From positions 1 to 15,832 of the forward strand of contig JACCZO010000008.1 of assembly GCA_013695925.1 (NCBI GenBank): 15,832 nucleotides of DNA, written 5' to 3'. Position numbers and translations under genes: made by a program. Within the stretch, counting starts at the first letter, position 1; each line of letters starts with the position of its first letter. Under the pieces are notes generated by a model. That model was given only the letters and a program-made list of their open reading frames with translations. It did not search any database and was not told the DNA's origin. Below are positions 13,690 to 15,832 of the stretch, in pieces. The stretch comes from Chthoniobacterales bacterium. GTDB lineage: Bacteria > Verrucomicrobiota > Verrucomicrobiia > Chthoniobacterales > UBA10450.

Positions 13690-15720
13690 CTAGACGTCGG
13701 TCGGCGCGCCCGAGCTTTTATTCGGCCTTTGCCGGCTGAGCAGGACTTCGGCGATGTCGAGCACCTTGACGTTTTCGCCGCCTTTAGTGCCGGCCATGCC
13801 GTCACTCATCATGTTGAGGCAAAAAGGACAACCGGTAGCGAGCGTTTGCGCGCCAGTCGCGATCGCTTCCTGCGCGCGGAGGTTGGAGACCCGTTGCGCC
13901 GGTGGTTCTTCAAACCACATCCGGCCGCCGCCCGCCCCGCAGCAGAAAGTCTTTTTCCCACAGCGCGGCATCTCGCGGTATTGCTCGTCCTTCTCCGCGC
14001 CGAGCACACTCCGGGGCGCGTCGACGATGCCGTTGACCCGCGCCAGGTAACAGGGGTCGTGCAGGGTAATCGGCTCGCCATCGGTCGCTGTATCATTCGT
14101 TAGGTGACCGGCCTCGATCAGCTCGGCCAGGAGAGTGGAATGATGTTGCACCTCGTATTGGCCGCCGAATTGCGGGTACTCGTTCTGGAGCGTGTTGTGA
14201 CAATGGGGACACGCGGTCACGATCTTCTTCACCTGGCGCCGGCCTAACGTTTCGACGTTGGTTGTCGCGCGCTCCTGAAAAAGGAATTCGTCACCAATCC
14301 GGCGGGCCGGATCGCCGGTGCAGGTTTCTTCTTTCCCGAGGACGGCAAAATTGACTCCGCCTTTTTTGAGCAACTGCGCGGTCGCGCGCGCCACCTTCTG
14401 CGCGCGCGGATCGAAGGAAGCCGCGCAACCGACCCAGAAGAGATACTCGAAGTCGGGATTCGATTCGACGGTCGGAACGTCCAGTCCTTCCGCCCAGGCG
14501 AGACGCTCGCCGTTAGGCTTGCCGTAGGGATTGCCCTGGTTACCGATCTGTTGCAGCGAACGCGCGGGCGGGCCGGAGAGTTTCCCTTCGCCGACGAGGT
14601 AGCGTCGCATGTCGCTGATCAAATCGACGTGGCCGATCAGAACCGGGCATTCCTGCACGCAAGCCTGGCACATCGTGCAGGACCAGAGCGTGTCGGGATT
14701 GATCGCGACGCCGTGGAGTTCGCCGCCGTGTGCCATCACGCCGCGCAAATCGGTCACGATAAATTTCGGCGAGAGCGGTTTCCCGGAAGCGGTTGCCGGA
14801 CAGACATCTTCGCAACGGCCGCACTCCATGCAGGCATCAAGACTGAGGAGCTGCTGCCGATTGAAATCGCCGATCTGGCCGACGCCAATGAGTCCGGTTT
14901 CTTCCACCGTCTCCATTTTCAGTGGCACCAGCGCACCCATCGGACGCTCGGGCCGGGTGGCAATATTCATCGGGCCGGTGATGACGTGGAGAAAACGATT
15001 CACCGGAATGGTGGCGAAGAAACCCGCGACGAGGATCGTGTGCAGCCACCAGGTCACGAGGTGCATTGTCTTGGCGGATTCGATGTCGATCCCGCGCAAC
15101 ATCGTGCGGTCGATCATCCAGCCCACAGTCGACCAGTGCGCGAGCCACGGCTCGACCTGCGTGTAATGCATCCGCAACGCCTCGACCGCGAAGCCGGTGA
15201 TGCCGAGCGCGAGCAAAATGCCGAGAAGCCACCAATCGCGCCAGTTGTGACCGAGACTCGGCTTACGCGAGAAGGCGCGGCGATACATCGCGAGGAGGCA
15301 GCCGAGGATGAACACGACACCGAAGACGTCCATCGTCAGCTCATAAATGAGATAATACCAGCCGTGATGGAAATAATAGGGACCGTCGTAAGCGATCCCA
15401 AGAAGAGTGGTGCCGATCGTCAGGACGAGAAAACCGCTGAAAAGGAGCAAGTGAAGAAGGGCGCCGAGCGATTTCTTGTGCACGCGCTTCTGCGCGAGCG
15501 CGTAGACGGTGAGCCGCTCAAGCCAGACCCGCCAGTCGCGTTCAAATCCGCCCGGCCGGCCTTTGCGCCATTGCCGAACGTGCGCCAGGACCTGCCACGC
15601 GAGCACGCCGAGGCTCGCCGCGATCATTATGAAGAACACCACCCGCATCCACGGGGCGATGTTCCCGAAGACTTCGCGCGTGGTAGTATTCACATCGAGC
15701 GCGATCATCGGTGCCGCCAT
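13690..15720 (-). CDS. ETF-linked membrane Fe-S oxidoreductase (NarI-like domain, two 4Fe-4S motifs, two CCG domains)
   Basis: 676 residues. Five or six hydrophobic segments fill residues 25-247 (about 25-45, 87-110, 121-145, 163-182, 224-247), with histidines such as H90, H220 and H227 that could bind haem b as in NarI-like domains. Two ferredoxin motifs follow: CMECGRCEDVCP (C297, C300, C303, C307) and CTMCQACVQECP (C348, C351, C354, C358). Two cysteine-rich CCG domains follow: C432, C467 and CPHC 504-507; then DPCYL at 555-559, C587, CC 593-594 and CPFC 631-634. This architecture is that of the ETF:menaquinone oxidoreductase-type proteins (such as mycobacterial EtfD) and HdrD-like proteins. 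It starts 7 nt after the etfA stop, so it very likely accepts electrons from ETF and passes them to quinone at the inner membrane. Confidence 0.93.
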   Translation of the reverse strand: MAAPMIALDVNTTTREVFGNIAPWMRVVFFIMIAASLGVLAWQVLAHVRQWRKGRPGGFERDWRVWLERLTVYALAQKRVHKKSLGALLHLLLFSGFLVLTIGTTLLGIAYDGPYYFHHGWYYLIYELTMDVFGVVFILGCLLAMYRRAFSRKPSLGHNWRDWWLLGILLALGITGFAVEALRMHYTQVEPWLAHWSTVGWMIDRTMLRGIDIESAKTMHLVTWWLHTILVAGFFATIPVNRFLHVITGPMNIATRPERPMGALVPLKMETVEETGLIGVGQIGDFNRQQLLSLDACMECGRCEDVCPATASGKPLSPKFIVTDLRGVMAHGGELHGVAINPDTLWSCTMCQACVQECPVLIGHVDLISDMRRYLVGEGKLSGPPARSLQQIGNQGNPYGKPNGERLAWAEGLDVPTVESNPDFEYLFWVGCAASFDPRAQKVARATAQLLKKGGVNFAVLGKEETCTGDPARRIGDEFLFQERATTNVETLGRRQVKKIVTACPHCHNTLQNEYPQFGGQYEVQHHSTLLAELIEAGHLTNDTATDGEPITLHDPCYLARVNGIVDAPRSVLGAEKDEQYREMPRCGKKTFCCGAGGGRMWFEEPPAQRVSNLRAQEAIATGAQTLATGCPFCLNMMSDGMAGTKGGENVKVLDIAEVLLSRQRPNKSSGAPTDV

Positions 15721-15727
15721 TTGTTGT

Positions 15728-15832
15728 TCAGCCCTTGCGAATTGACTCGATCAGTTGCGGCACGACTTGATGCAGGTCGCCGACCAAACCATAGGTCGCC
15801 ATCTGGAAAATGGGCGCGTCAGGATCTTTGTT
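15728..15832 (-). CDS. etfA: Electron transfer flavoprotein alpha subunit, C-terminal end
   Basis: Only the last 34 codons and the TGA stop are in the window; the gene runs off the right edge. The visible end reads NKDPDAPIFQMATYGLVGD, then LHQVVPQLIESIRKG. This matches the conserved FAD-binding C-terminus of EtfA (NKDPxAPIFxxADYGIVGDLxxVVPxLIxxL). EtfA with EtfB takes electrons from acyl-CoA dehydrogenases. The Fe-S oxidoreductase downstream is its likely membrane partner; etfB is expected beyond the edge, which cannot be checked here. Confidence 0.9.
   Translation of the reverse strand, partial: NKDPDAPIFQMATYGLVGDLHQVVPQLIESIRKG

Larger units (their letters stand above)
631..14518. other. 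Dispersed 7-mer GTTAGGC (12 sites)
   Basis: Read on the plus strand as GTTAGGC at 3452, 3793, 8418, 9189, 10623, 11316, 12330, 12730 and 14512, and as its complement GCCTAAC at 631, 13004 and 14242. Nine of the twelve are preceded by C (CGTTAGGC). Eleven are inside genes, in at least four phase and strand contexts (TTA-GGC Leu-Gly, CCT-AAC Pro-Asn, CTA-ACG Leu-Thr, GTT-AGG Val-Arg); one is intergenic (13004). I expect roughly two by chance from base composition. The change of frame argues for a DNA-level role rather than a shared peptide. Counted by eye; role unknown. Confidence 0.6.

Overview
The window is GC-rich DNA from a Gram-negative bacterium, most likely a Verrucomicrobiota member of the Spartobacteria/Chthoniobacterales type. 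Four things point there: lpxK (lipid A, so an outer membrane), an ECF sigma factor of the Planctomycetes/Verrucomicrobia type next to a Ser/Thr kinase, few clear Shine-Dalgarno sites, and dispersed palindromic repeats of kinds I associate with that phylum (an ATCCGTG-rich inverted repeat, GGCTGCCAGCC-type and GCAAGCT-type palindromes). The taxonomic call is inference. I saw no rRNA, tRNA, insertion sequence, prophage or CRISPR array.

Left part, minus strand (1-5368). Reading with transcription: thrB (homoserine kinase, TTG start) overlaps lpxK (lipid A 4'-kinase) by 17 nt. A long inverted repeat follows, overlapping the lpxK stop codon. Next is a stand-alone LigD-type polymerase/primase, then a short palindrome, then an ECF sigma factor. 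The sigma stop overlaps by one base (TAATG) the start of a zinc-ribbon Ser/Thr kinase with a membrane anchor and a TolB-like extracytoplasmic region, which runs off the left edge.

Middle (5458-6938). Divergent from thrB come an RlmI-like class I methyltransferase and a small DUF883-like membrane protein. A convergent dodecin gene follows. The 325-nt gap before acs holds a cluster of four palindromes.

Right-centre, plus strand (7264-12948). Five closely packed genes look like one operon: acs (acetyl-CoA synthetase), an unrecognised coiled-coil membrane protein, a secreted VanX/DdpX-type D-Ala-D-Ala dipeptidase (ATGA overlap), a four-helix membrane protein, and trmD (GTG start), here away from its usual rpsP-rimM-rplS partners. 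A DUF3597 gene follows separately.

Right edge, minus strand (13690-15832). The 3' end of etfA is followed after 7 nt by a membrane Fe-S oxidoreductase with a NarI-like membrane domain, two 4Fe-4S motifs and two CCG domains. Together they would pass electrons from acyl-CoA oxidation through ETF into the quinone pool. A hairpin separates it from the convergent DUF3597 gene.

The most unusual signal not explained by genes is the 7-mer GTTAGGC (usually CGTTAGGC). I counted twelve copies on the two strands, in several reading frames and in one intergenic region.
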